8,166 nt of DNA from Christensenella sp. UBA1252. GTDB lineage: Bacteria > Bacillota > Clostridia > Christensenellales > CAG-1252. Positions 1-7,801 of the stretch are shown here, piece after piece (position 1 is the stretch's first letter; the number at the start of each line of letters is the position of its first letter). Where the stretch lies: positions 48,603 through 56,768 of the forward strand of contig DBVY01000038.1 in the NCBI GenBank assembly GCA_002308575.1. Reading direction: 5' to 3'. The notes under the pieces are model-generated. The model was not told the DNA's origin. It saw only the letters and a program-made list of their open reading frames with translations, and ran no database searches. The position numbers were made by a program, and so were the translations under genes.

Positions 1-168
1 GGGCGCTTCTTCAGTCGCCGCTTCGGTGGCTTCGGGAGCCGCTTCCTTTTGGTCGCCGCCCTTGTTGCCGCCCTTCTTCTTCAAGAGGAAGATCACGAGG
101 AACGCAACGCCCGCGAGAACGACGACGCAAGCGATAACGATGCCCACGATCGTGCCGGCGGAGATGAC
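1..168 (-). other. Transmembrane anchor and charged C-terminal tail (residues 2529-2584, incomplete)
   Basis: A hydrophobic span of about 29 residues (2529-2557), rich in Val, Ile, Ala, Gly and Leu, is followed at once by K2558-K2559-K2560 as a stop-transfer signal. Then come GGNKGGDQK and a low-complexity run of Ala, Glu, Thr and Pro (EAAPEATEAATEEAP) that is still open at the window edge. The Lys cluster predicts an N-out, C-in anchor with the acidic tail in the cytoplasm. No sortase-type LPXTG motif lies just before the helix, so the protein is probably held by the membrane helix itself. The tail length is unknown because the gene leaves the window. Confidence 0.85.
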
Positions 169-3100
169 TTGGACGACCGCATAGGTCGAGAAGTGGTTCG
201 TGGAGAAGGTCAAGACGCCGTTCTTCAAGGTAGCCTTCATATCGGTCTTCTTGCCGTTCTCGTCAATGTAGTAGACTTTGACGCACTTGCCGACGCCGAC
301 TTTGGTTTCGTACGCCGTGGCAACCGTGGCTTTGCCGTCCGCGAAGGTCGCGCCGTCCAAGGTGATTTCGAGGACGAATTCGGTGCCCTTCGGGCAGTTC
401 GCCGGGATGTTGTCCTGCTTGACTTCCATCTTCAAGTTCAGGTTCTCCGCACCGCCGAGCGCTTCGATCGCCGCTTGGTTGAAGACGATCGCCGTGGATC
501 CGATCTTCGCGGTAGCAACCTTTTCGCCGGTCGCGTTGGAATCCTTCGCAGTCTTGAAGAGCTCTTTCACGTCAACGCCGGTGGTCTTCGCCTTTTCTTC
601 GTCGATGACCTTTTCGAAATCAACGTTGCCCTTCTCGTCCGTCGTGGGCTGCGCCTCATGGACGACGACGGTGATGACCTTGGTCGCCGCATTGTAGTTC
701 GCAACAGCGGGCGTGGAGAGCGTGATCTGATAGCTGCCGACTTCCTTAACGGTTGCGGGGCTGTAAGAAACGGTCGCGCCGCCTTTCGCGGTTGCGCCGG
801 TGATGTTGAACGCGTTGCCCGTCCAGTTGTAGCTCTTCGTAACAGCGCTGTCGTTGATCACGTTTTCTGCTTTCGCAATCGTGAACGCCTTGGTGGCGTC
901 TGCGGGGAGCTTGTAGTTCGGGTTGTTGATCGCGGTCGCGGTCGCAGTATATTCGCCCGCGTTCGTAGCGGCGCCCTCAACGGTGATTTCGAGGATGTCG
1001 TTATTGACGGCGGCAGCATTCGCTTCGGGGCACTTCGCGGTTCCGTCATAGACGAAGGAAGCCGTACCCCATTCCAAGGTCACTTCGCGCGCGATGATCG
1101 TGTAGATACCTTTGTTGAAGGTAACCGTGTAGTTGGAGTTGATCTTCGTGCCGTTGATCGTGTAAGTTCCGACAGCGGAAGCTTGGGTGATTGCGCATTC
1201 AACCGAATAGACCGCATCGTTATTGACGATGTTGCCCGTGGTGACCGAGTGGGTCAAGGTCGCGATGGGATCGCCGTAAACGCTCGTCTTATTCGCGATC
1301 GTAACGGTGATCGGGCGCGCCGTAACGGTGAGTTTGCCCGCAACGAAGGTGATCTCGTAATTGTCGCTCGTAAGGCCGCTCGGGGTGATGATCTTGTCAC
1401 CGATGTTGCCGAAGAGTACGTAATCGCAAACGAGAGCGAGTTCGCCGCCGAGATCCGCCGCAACGTCGTCATAGACGAAGCCGACGTAAGAAGCGGTGTA
1501 GGTCGGGAGCGCGTTGCCGTAAACGACGGTCTTATCGTCCGCCTTAACGGTCAAAGCTTTCTTCGTGATCTGAACCTTGCAATCGGAATCGGAAACGGTG
1601 TAGTTTTCGAGATCCGCGATTTGGATCCAGACGTAGTACTCGCCCACGTTCACGGGAGCGGTCGCAGACCAAGCAGCGGGCGCGACATCATTGATGCTCT
1701 CGGTGTCGCCGACGGGCGCGTAAGAAACGGTGATGAGATCGTTCGTAACAAGCGCCGCGGTGTCGTCACCGAACCAGCCGATAACTTCGATGCCCGTTCC
1801 GATGATCGGAGCGTCGATCGCGGTGCCGTAGATCGTGTTCGCGACTTCGACGGAAGAGGTCAAGTTCGCCTTGGTGATCTCGATCGTCGCGGTCATATCG
1901 GCGATCAATTCGTAGTTCGTGGCGTCACCCGTGAAGGACGCGGTCGCGGTTTGCGTACCGAAGTTCGTGCGGGAGTTGTTGTTGTAGTTGACAGTAACGC
2001 CCTCGGGGAGGTTGCCGGAGATCGTTGCAACTTTCGCCGTCGCGTCGTAAACGCCGGCGACGTCCGCAAACGTGATGCCCGTCATGTCGTAGGTCGCTTT
2101 GTTGACTTGGAGATACGCGTCGTTCTCGCTGTCGATGTTGACGGTGACGTCGTAGTTCGCGTTGTTCGCGGAGGTAACGACCAAGAGGTACTTGCCCGCC
2201 GTGGAGTCGGGTCCGAGCTCGTTGAAGCCGAATTCTTCGGTTCCGAAGACGAGCTTGTAATCGACGACCGCAAAGATCGAATCGCCGTTCACGAGAGCGC
2301 CTTCACAGCCTTCGCCGGTCGCGGTCGCGAGGAGATACAGAGCGTTCATTTGCATCTCGTTGCCGAGCGCCGTCCAGCCATCCTCGTCACCGTAGGTAAC
2401 CGCCTTCGGCGTGCTCGTGTAGGTGATCGTGATCGGACGCGCGTTCACGGTGTAGGTGCCGTTGACGAACGAGATCTCGTAGTTGTCGTCCGTGTCCGTA
2501 CCGTTGATCGCGTAGGTGCCGGCGCCCTTCGTGGCATCAACCGCCGCGTCCAAGGTGTAAGAAACGACGTCGTTGTTTTTGATCTGACCATCCGTCAACT
2601 CGGCGGTCAAAGCCGCGCGCGCGTTTCCGTAGAAGGATTCCGCGTCGTTGATCGTATACGTGATCGGACGCTGCGTGATCGTGTAGGTCGCGTTGGTCTT
2701 CGTGACGGAGTAGTTCGCCACGTCCGCGCCGTCCACGATTTCGATCACGTATTCGCCCGCGTCGGTGTCGCTCGCGATCGCCTCGCCGCCCGAAAGCGCT
2801 CTGAGGCTGTAAACCGCGTCGCCGTCGTAGATCGTTCCGGTAACGACCGCCGTCAAGCCCTTGGTCATTTCGCCATAGACGGAAGTCTTATTATCCGCGG
2901 TGATCGTGATCGGAGCCGGGGTGATCGTGTAGGTCTGCGTGCCGACGCTTCCGTTCGAGGTATAGCCGCCTTCCGCCGCCGTTCCCGCAACCGCGTCGAG
3001 CGAGTAGTTTTCCGGAACGGTGATGGAGATCGTAAATTCGCCCGCGTTCACGTTGCTGCCGCTCGTAACGGTGATCGTTGCCTGCTGCTCGGCGTTATGT

Positions 3101-6100
3101 TCGTCGAGGTAGGTACCGGTGATCGTCTTCGCGGTCTTGTTGTAGACCCAGCTTTGCGGGAGAACCAAGGAAACGGTGACAGCCTTGTTGGTAATCGTAA
3201 AGGTCGCGGTACCGACGCCCGCTTCCACGGTGTAACCGTTGCTTGCGATCAGAGCGTAGTTCGTGTCTGCGATCGTGATCGTAACGCTGAAGGTACCGAC
3301 GTTAACGTCGTCGTCACCCGCTTTCAGGGTAACGGTCGCGTCTTGCCATTCGCTCGCAACGTCTTGATATTTACCGGTGATGACCTTGTGGCTGCCGTCG
3401 AACGCGAAGGACGCGGGATAGCTCAACGTAACCGCAGCGTCCGCCGGGGTGATCGTAACGGTCGCGTTCAAATTCGCGATCGCGTTGTAGTTGGAAGAAC
3501 CCGTGAAGGAAGCGACGACCGCCTGCGCGCCTTCGGAAACGTTCGTTGCGCCGCCGGTGTACTGAACGGTGACTTGGACGCCGTCCGCGCCGGTCGGAAG
3601 CGTTCCGCTGATCTCAACGATCTGATTGGCGCCGTTAAAGACCTTGGATCCGTTCGAGAACGTAACGCCCGACATATCGTAGGTCGCTTTATTGATGCTC
3701 CAAAGAATGGTCCTGTTCGCAAGGGAGCTTTCGATTTTGTAGTTGTCGTACGCGGAATTCTTGGCGGCGTAGGTCTTGGCGTTGATGCTCGTTTCGATAT
3801 TGCTGAGCGCGTCGGTGTAACGGACCGCACCCACGTATTGCAGGGTGATCTCGTCAGCGCCGATCAGATTGCCCGCAACGGCGGTGATCACGTGCTCTGC
3901 GCCGTCGTAAATAACGGAATCGCCGCTCACGATCTCGGTGCCGTCAAGATACCAAGTAAGCGTCATGGGTCTCGCCGTGATTTGGAGACCTTGCTTAAAG
4001 GTAGCGTGCGTGTAGTTCGCCGCCTTGGTTCCTTCGAAATAGAAGCTAAGCGCATAAGCGCCGAGCCAATCGCCGACGTTCTCGGTTGCGCCCGCATCCC
4101 AAACGAGGTCGACGTCCGTTCCCCATTCGTCGGTGAATTCGAGGCCTTCCACGTTTTCAATGGTCGGTTTTTGACTTAGCCCGTTATAGACTTTGACGTA
4201 ATCGAAATCAAAGGCAAGCGTCTTCTTGTTGATCATGAACTTGACGCTCGAATCAAACGCAAGCTCGTAGTTGTTGTTGACGTCCGCGTTGGTCAAGCTG
4301 AGGGATCCGATGGTGATCGAATAACCGGATTGCGTGTAGTTCTCGCCTGCCTCGCGGCTGAGCGCGCCGGTCAAAATGATTTCTTCATCGCCGATCGTTT
4401 CGGACGTGGTGTAATAGAGCGTGCTGTCCGCCGCGCCGTAGATCTTGCTTTGATTGCTGTTCGGCGTAACGGTGATCGTAACCTTTTGGATCGAAGGCGT
4501 GCAGAGCGCGGTCAAACCGTAAGCGGTGTGGTTACCATCCGGAATGGCTTTGATCTCAACGCTATAGGATCCCGCATTGATGCCGGTCGGGATATCAACG
4601 CCCCATTCGCCGTCACCCAACTTGTATTGGATCTCCGACACGCCGACCAAATTCGTAGGCGCGAGAACGAGGTTTTGCGCGCCGCCGTTGTAGGTCAACG
4701 GAGAGTTGGAGCTCGGAGCCGTCCAAGTCGCGGCAACCTTGTTCATCGTGATGGTGAAGCTGCCGGTTGCGTCGTTGTGGTTGGGCGCGGTAAGTTTGTA
4801 GTAAAGCGTTCCGCAATCCGCAACGTTCCTATAGCCGATCGTGTTCAGCGCGGCGTATCCGCTACCCTCGGTCTTGCTGTAAAGATAGGTAATCGTTTGA
4901 CCGTTGACCGCCGTCACGTTGGTGGTAATTTCGGGAGTTTGCAACGCGCCGGTATAGGTCAAAGCGCCGTTTTGCTCCATCGTGGTGACGGTAAGCGTCG
5001 CCGGCGTGATCGTGTAATTCACCGTGTTGACGAACGAGATCTCGTAGTTCAGATCGTTATCTTCCGCAACGATATCGTACGCGCCCACGGGACTGGTCGT
5101 GGAAAGCGCGATGATAACCCAGTTGTCCTTGTCCGGATCAGAGTCGTCGTAGACTTCGTAAAGCAGATAATTGATGGTGACGCCTTCGTCCCACGCCGCA
5201 AGCGTGCCGGACGTAAGATTCGCGGTGCAAGCGACCAAAGCGGAGCCGTAAACGCTGTTCTTCGCAACGACCGTGTAGGTAACCGGTCTTTGGTTGACGG
5301 TCAACGTTCCGATCGAGGTTTGGTCGATGTAGTAGTTGTCGCTGGTGTAATTGCGGATTTCAATGTTATAGATCGTGGCCGATCTGGCGTTGTTGTTACT
5401 CGTATCGTACGAGCAGAAGAAGTGATCGGTTCCGCCGAGGACCGCCGGGGTCTCGCCGTACTCGAAGTCCGTACTGCTGACGGTGTAGGTCGGAGCGGCT
5501 TCGCCGTAGGTGATCGTTTTATTATCGGCGATAAGGGTCAAATACTTCTTTTCGACGGTAATGTCGACGATGCTGTCGCCCGCGGAAACGTAGTTAACGT
5601 ACGTGTTTTCAAAGCCTTCGCAGATGAAGTTGTATTTGAGTTGGTACAGACCGACGTTCTTAACGTCGTCGGCGATATCGTCGAGCATTTCCCAAGCGCC
5701 CCAAGAATCCCCCGCGGTTGCTCTGTAGCGATAGTACACGGTGTCGAGGACGCCTTGCGCCGCTTTTTTGCCGAGATCGCTACCGAGGATGTCTTCTTCC
5801 TGCACACCGGAGAGGGTGTAAGAAGCCGGTTGACCATAGGTGAGTTGCGCATTGGACGTCAGCGTGATAACCGGCGTCAACGTCGCCGGAGTGATGATAA
5901 ATTTCGCACCTTCGTCCGCGATGAATTCGTAACTATCGCCATAGTTGCCGAGGAAAGAGATGTCCATATCGTAAGTTCCGACGTTGGTTTGCGCAACGGT
6001 GGTGTTAGCGTAGTCGTAGATGATGTTCTGGCTATTGTTGATCTTCGTGTTTTCACTGATCTTGTATATATAGGCCTTGAAGAGCGGTTTTTGCGCCTCA

Positions 6101-7752
6101 CCGGTGTACGTCAAAGACGTCGCGTCGTCGTAGTCGGTCGTCGTATCGCCGTCCAGATCGTAATCGGGGCGGATAAACGTTTTGACTTTTTCAACGTCGA
6201 AAGGTAAATAAATGTAACCGGATTGATAGTTCGTGTTACCCTGAATTTCCACGCGGATCGTAATAGAATCGCCGACGTTAGTGCCATGGTTATTCGGATT
6301 GAAAGTATCCAAAGCATACCAAGTTGCGTACACTGCGGCATCGTCGTTGTCGCAATAAGTCTCCGCAAATTGCCAACCGGGAGTCGCAGCAAGAGCGAGT
6401 TCGCCGCCTACGTCATAACCGACAACGTTGCTGAAGTCCAAAACGATTCTGTCGTCGATCTTTTTGCCGGCGCCCCAGAAGTTGTTTTCACCATACATAT
6501 AATCGGGACCGAAGCCTTCCTCTCCGCCGAGAGAAAGCGCGCCGTTCGCATAAGATGCGGGAGCCGCTTCAATGATTTGCTCCGCCGTAACCGAGAAAAC
6601 TTGATTACCGCCGTCTTTGAAATAGAAGCAATCTTGATATTGCGCTTTAATCTCGACGGTTACGTTGTGGGCGCCGACCTCACCCGATTCGCCGGGAATC
6701 TTGGTGATTGCGTAATCAAGGGAGGGATACGAAGACATGATCGTGGGATCGGAGATCTCGAGCGTGCTCTGCGGAACGTAAGACGGCCAAGCATCGCACT
6801 GCGGTTCGCCGGTATAAGGCACGGTTCCGCTGATCAAGACTTCCAGCTGTCTGGCTTCGATATGAAGCTCATTGATGCCCGTCTCCTTGCCGCAATAATA
6901 ATCGGGCAAATCGCTTAAGGATTTGGTCGAGCCGTCTTTCAGCGTGAGGTTAACGTAGTAATAGTACAATCCGGGGAAAATCGGGACTCCCGTCGATTTG
7001 GTGTACAATTTGACGCCCGACGGATCGTAATGATCGCCCACGGTGTATTCCACGCCGGCAACAGCCAACGTATGGGTGACTACCGTTTGTTGCGTATAGT
7101 ATTCAACGCCGTCCAAAAATTCTTCGCCGTCTTCCAATTCGAAATAGTTTTCCCAAGAGACAACCGCTTCGAAATCGTTGAAGTTTTGCACATCGCCGTC
7201 GTCCACGCCGCAAACGAAATCCACAGCCGTACCGTTGAAATAGTACGTGTTTTCGGGAATTTTAAGCGCAACGTACGCTTGGCCGATATTGAACTCTATC
7301 TCCGCGATAACGTTCTTGTCCGCAAGCGTAACGCCTTCGTCGGTCGCGAGAAACCAACATCTCTTGTAGCGTCCGGCGTGCGTGGGTTCGTCTTTCGTCG
7401 GAGCTTCCCAATCGTTCTCGCCGTATTGGCACCAATACGAATCCGTGGCGAGAAGGGATCCTGCGGGATCATCGTAAATCTCAGCCTCAATAACCGACAT
7501 AGGCGAGGCGCCAAGATCGAGGTTAATAGGATTGGTACCCTCATCGCCGTAATCCCAGTCATCATAAGTACCGTTATAGTTGATCTGGGCGTTAACGTAG
7601 AAGCCGTTTCCGGCAGCGACTTTGTTCTCGTAGTTGAGCGACGCATACGCCGTACCGACGCCGGGAGCAAACGCGATCGCAAGCGCAAACGCAACCACAA
7701 ACAGGACTGCGAAAGCGAGAAGCGAAACGCGATTCGTCATCTTCTTTGCCAT
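1..7752 (-). CDS. Giant MBG-repeat cell-surface protein, membrane anchored (3' end beyond window)
   Basis: Seen: 2584 codons run from the ATG at 7752 to position 1 with no in-frame TTA, CTA or TCA triplet on the + strand, so the frame is intact with no frameshift. The start follows GGAGGT by six bases, and the next upstream in-frame stop is at 7840-7842. Order of parts: signal peptide (1-37), unique head (38-295), about 23 Ig-like MBG/YDG-type units (296-2364), linker, juxtamembrane domain (about 2385-2527) with HFSTYAVV at 2520-2527, transmembrane helix (2529-2557), KKK, then an A/E/P/T-rich tail. Repeat hallmarks are NYEISFVN, ADNKTxxYG, YDGT and linkers such as ITARPIT and ITPATLT. The visible part should be about 270-280 kDa. 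Cysteine is sparse, with none between residues 1084 and 1816. Known: such repeats build extended stalks of bacterial surface proteins and adhesins. Inferred: an exported, membrane-anchored fibre or adhesin; no enzyme motif is visible and the ligand is unknown. No LPXTG precedes the helix. It appears monocistronic at its 5' end, with its own promoter. Confidence 0.95.
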   Translation of the reverse strand, partial: MAKKMTNRVSLLAFAVLFVVAFALAIAFAPGVGTAYASLNYENKVAAGNGFYVNAQINYNGTYDDWDYGDEGTNPINLDLGASPMSVIEAEIYDDPAGSLLATDSYWCQYGENDWEAPTKDEPTHAGRYKRCWFLATDEGVTLADKNVIAEIEFNIGQAYVALKIPENTYYFNGTAVDFVCGVDDGDVQNFNDFEAVVSWENYFELEDGEEFLDGVEYYTQQTVVTHTLAVAGVEYTVGDHYDPSGVKLYTKSTGVPIFPGLYYYYVNLTLKDGSTKSLSDLPDYYCGKETGINELHIEARQLEVLISGTVPYTGEPQCDAWPSYVPQSTLEISDPTIMSSYPSLDYAITKIPGESGEVGAHNVTVEIKAQYQDCFYFKDGGNQVFSVTAEQIIEAAPASYANGALSLGGEEGFGPDYMYGENNFWGAGKKIDDRIVLDFSNVVGYDVGGELALAATPGWQFAETYCDNDDAAVYATWYALDTFNPNNHGTNVGDSITIRVEIQGNTNYQSGYIYLPFDVEKVKTFIRPDYDLDGDTTTDYDDATSLTYTGEAQKPLFKAYIYKISENTKINNSQNIIYDYANTTVAQTNVGTYDMDISFLGNYGDSYEFIADEGAKFIITPATLTPVITLTSNAQLTYGQPASYTLSGVQEEDILGSDLGKKAAQGVLDTVYYRYRATAGDSWGAWEMLDDIADDVKNVGLYQLKYNFICEGFENTYVNYVSAGDSIVDITVEKKYLTLIADNKTITYGEAAPTYTVSSTDFEYGETPAVLGGTDHFFCSYDTSNNNARSATIYNIEIRNYTSDNYYIDQTSIGTLTVNQRPVTYTVVAKNSVYGSALVACTANLTSGTLAAWDEGVTINYLLYEVYDDSDPDKDNWVIIALSTTSPVGAYDIVAEDNDLNYEISFVNTVNYTITPATLTVTTMEQNGALTYTGALQTPEITTNVTAVNGQTITYLYSKTEGSGYAALNTIGYRNVADCGTLYYKLTAPNHNDATGSFTITMNKVAATWTAPSSNSPLTYNGGAQNLVLAPTNLVGVSEIQYKLGDGEWGVDIPTGINAGSYSVEIKAIPDGNHTAYGLTALCTPSIQKVTITVTPNSNQSKIYGAADSTLYYTTSETIGDEEIILTGALSREAGENYTQSGYSITIGSLSLTNADVNNNYELAFDSSVKFMINKKTLAFDFDYVKVYNGLSQKPTIENVEGLEFTDEWGTDVDLVWDAGATENVGDWLGAYALSFYFEGTKAANYTHATFKQGLQITARPMTLTWYLDGTEIVSGDSVIYDGAEHVITAVAGNLIGADEITLQYVGAVRYTDALSNIETSINAKTYAAKNSAYDNYKIESSLANRTILWSINKATYDMSGVTFSNGSKVFNGANQIVEISGTLPTGADGVQVTVQYTGGATNVSEGAQAVVASFTGSSNYNAIANLNATVTITPADAAVTLSYPASFAFDGSHKVITGKYQDVASEWQDATVTLKAGDDDVNVGTFSVTITIADTNYALIASNGYTVEAGVGTATFTITNKAVTVSLVLPQSWVYNKTAKTITGTYLDEHNAEQQATITVTSGSNVNAGEFTISITVPENYSLDAVAGTAAEGGYTSNGSVGTQTYTITPAPITITADNKTSVYGEMTKGLTAVVTGTIYDGDAVYSLRALSGGEAIASDTDAGEYVIEIVDGADVANYSVTKTNATYTITQRPITYTINDAESFYGNARAALTAELTDGQIKNNDVVSYTLDAAVDATKGAGTYAINGTDTDDNYEISFVNGTYTVNARPITITYTSTPKAVTYGDEDGWTALGNEMQMNALYLLATATGEGCEGALVNGDSIFAVVDYKLVFGTEEFGFNELGPDSTAGKYLLVVTSANNANYDVTVNIDSENDAYLQVNKATYDMTGITFADVAGVYDATAKVATISGNLPEGVTVNYNNNSRTNFGTQTATASFTGDATNYELIADMTATIEITKANLTSSVEVANTIYGTAIDAPIIGTGIEVIGWFGDDTAALVTNDLITVSYAPVGDTESINDVAPAAWSATAPVNVGEYYVWIQIADLENYTVSDSDCKVQITKKALTVKADDKTVVYGNALPTYTASYVGFVYDDVAADLGGELALVCDYVLFGNIGDKIITPSGLTSDNYEITFVAGKLTVTARPITVTIANKTSVYGDPIATLTHSVTTGNIVNNDAVYSVECAITQASAVGTYTINGTKINSNYTVTFNKGIYTIIAREVTLEWGTASFVYDGTAKCPEANAAAVNNDILEITVEGAATNAGEYTATATAINNPNYKLPADATKAFTIAKAENVINDSAVTKSYNWTGNAFNITGATAKGGATVSYSPATVKEVGSYQITLSTPAVANYNAATKVITVVVHEAQPTTDEKGNVDFEKVIDEEKAKTTGVDVKELFKTAKDSNATGEKVATAKIGSTAIVFNQAAIEALGGAENLNLKMEVKQDNIPANCPKGTEFVLEITLDGATFADGKATVATAYETKVGVGKCVKVYYIDENGKKTDMKATLKNGVLTFSTNHFSTYAVVQVISAGTIVGIVIACVVVLAGVAFLVIFLLKKKGGNKGGDQKEAAPEATEAATEEAP
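172..600 (-). other. Juxtamembrane C-terminal domain with HFSTYAVV motif (residues 2385-2527)
   Basis: After the last MBG-like unit and an acidic linker, this region changes character. A Lys/Asp/Glu-rich predicted helical part (about 2378-2404) is followed by a beta-rich part with LNLKMEVK, FVLEITLDG and VKVYYIDENGKK. It closes with GVLTFSTNHFSTYAVV, which runs straight into the transmembrane helix. Known: a domain with a TxHFSxYAVV ending sits just before the anchor in many clostridial surface proteins. Its role is not established; a spacer or wall-proximal folding module is plausible. It has two Cys (2453 and 2490). Confidence 0.7.
1867..2106 (-). repeat. ATYDM-type repeat, copy B (residues 1883-1962)
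   Basis: This unit starts VNKATYDMTGITF and ends TATIEITKA. It carries VYDATAK, ISGNLPEGVTVNY and ASFTGDATNYELIADM in the same order as copy A at 3442-3696. The DNA around the opening, GTCGTAGGTCGCTTT on the + strand, is nearly the same in both copies. The rest has diverged, so the duplication is not recent. Confidence 0.75.
3442..3696 (-). repeat. ATYDM-type repeat, copy A (residues 1353-1437)
   Basis: This unit starts INKATYDMSGVTF and ends NATVTITPA. It carries VFNGA, ISGTLPTGADGVQV and ASFTGSSNYNAIANL in order. It is the closest internal relative of the unit at 1867-2106, and both differ from the YG-type units by the YDM-SGVTF opening and the ASFTG strand. The residues shared between the two copies are spread over the whole unit, which suggests descent from one duplicated module. 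Confidence 0.75.
6868..7641 (-). other. Unique N-terminal head region of the surface protein (residues 38-295)
   Basis: This is the mature N-terminus, before the regular repeats. It is rich in Tyr, Trp, Asp, Glu and Asn and holds four Cys (108, 132, 181, 287), more densely than the repeats. Two sub-regions can be seen. Residues about 52-160 contain a stretch around YWCQYGENDWEAP and HAGRYKRCWF that resembles an Ig-like strand pattern with an AGxY turn. Residues about 161-295 are acidic, around VDDGDVQNFNDFE, and contain GLYYYYVNLTLKDGS (261-275). I do not recognise a named domain. In fibre-like surface proteins the distal tip often carries the binding activity, so this is the best candidate for a ligand-binding head; that is inference only. 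Confidence 0.6.
7642..7752 (-). other. Sec signal peptide (residues 1-37)
   Basis: The first 12 residues, MAKKMTNRVSLL, give a basic n-region (K3, K4, R8). A hydrophobic core rich in Ala, Val, Phe and Leu follows at about residues 9-29, then P30-G31 and a polar c-region. It ends in A35-Y36-A37, a good signal peptidase I site with cleavage expected before S38. There is no lipobox cysteine, so a lipoprotein is unlikely. This supports export, and the C-terminal helix then retains the protein in the membrane. Confidence 0.9.
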
Positions 7753-7758
7753 AAAATT

Positions 7759-7764
7759 ACCTCC
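7759..7764 (-). promoter_or_regulatory. Ribosome binding site of the giant surface protein
   Basis: The minus strand reads GGAGGTAATTTTATGG. This is a full GGAGGT Shine-Dalgarno with a six-base spacer before the ATG at 7752. It decides the start over the in-frame Met codon at 7740 (residue 5), which lacks a ribosome binding site at the right distance. Confidence 0.9.
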
Positions 7765-7801
7765 AAAACACGGATTTTCGTCCGCTTTTTCCTTATTATA
7801 C

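Larger units (their letters stand above)
661..6867 (-). repeat. Array of about 23 diverged MBG/YDG-type Ig-like repeats (residues 296-2364)
   Basis: Units of about 70-130 residues (most 75-95) follow head to tail. Each begins after a short beta-linker such as ITARPIT, ITPATLT, VNQRPVT, INKATYD or ITKKALT. A YG, YDG, YNG or YTG motif follows 10-20 residues later, then an A/NxGxY turn late in the unit, and an NYxIxF or similar strand closes it. Approximate unit starts: 296, 390, 521, 622, 735, 822, 918, 1007, 1092, 1178, 1262, 1353, 1437, 1524, 1613, 1696, 1772, 1883, 1962, 2065, 2146, 2222, 2296. The unit at 1092-1177 has a very typical YG-type signature with LSREAGENY. This pattern is known from the MBG and MBG_2-like Pfam families (assignment from memory). 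The units differ enough that the DNA is not a simple tandem repeat. Boundaries are by eye and may be off by several residues; the first two or three units are the least certain. Confidence 0.8.

Noticed and set aside
3586..3600. LPTGA at residues 1385-1389, resembling a sortase signal
   Set aside because: It lies inside a repeat unit in mid-protein, with no hydrophobic segment and basic tail after it. The equivalent site in the sister unit reads LPEGV.
49..4179. Plus-strand open frame of 1376 codons
   Set aside because: It is exactly codon-register antisense to the minus-strand surface protein, has no signal peptide or domain logic, is dominated by Arg, Asp, Val and Gly, and starts without a ribosome binding site. 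The minus strand has a signal peptide, repeats, an anchor, a promoter and a Shine-Dalgarno.
858..7700. Many short minus-strand frames of 60-135 codons rich in Arg, Ser and Thr
   Set aside because: They lie in other frames within the long minus-strand gene, without ribosome binding sites or recognisable domains.
7738..7740. Alternative start at Met5
   Set aside because: The ATG at 7752 has GGAGGT at ideal spacing. Starting at Met5 would remove the two Lys of the signal peptide n-region and leave the ribosome binding site 18 bases away.
7795..7800. Second TATAAT on the minus strand, closer to the gene
   Set aside because: At 17-18 base spacing the upstream hexamer is CTCGCG or TCTCGC, with little resemblance to TTGACA, so the distal promoter is better supported.
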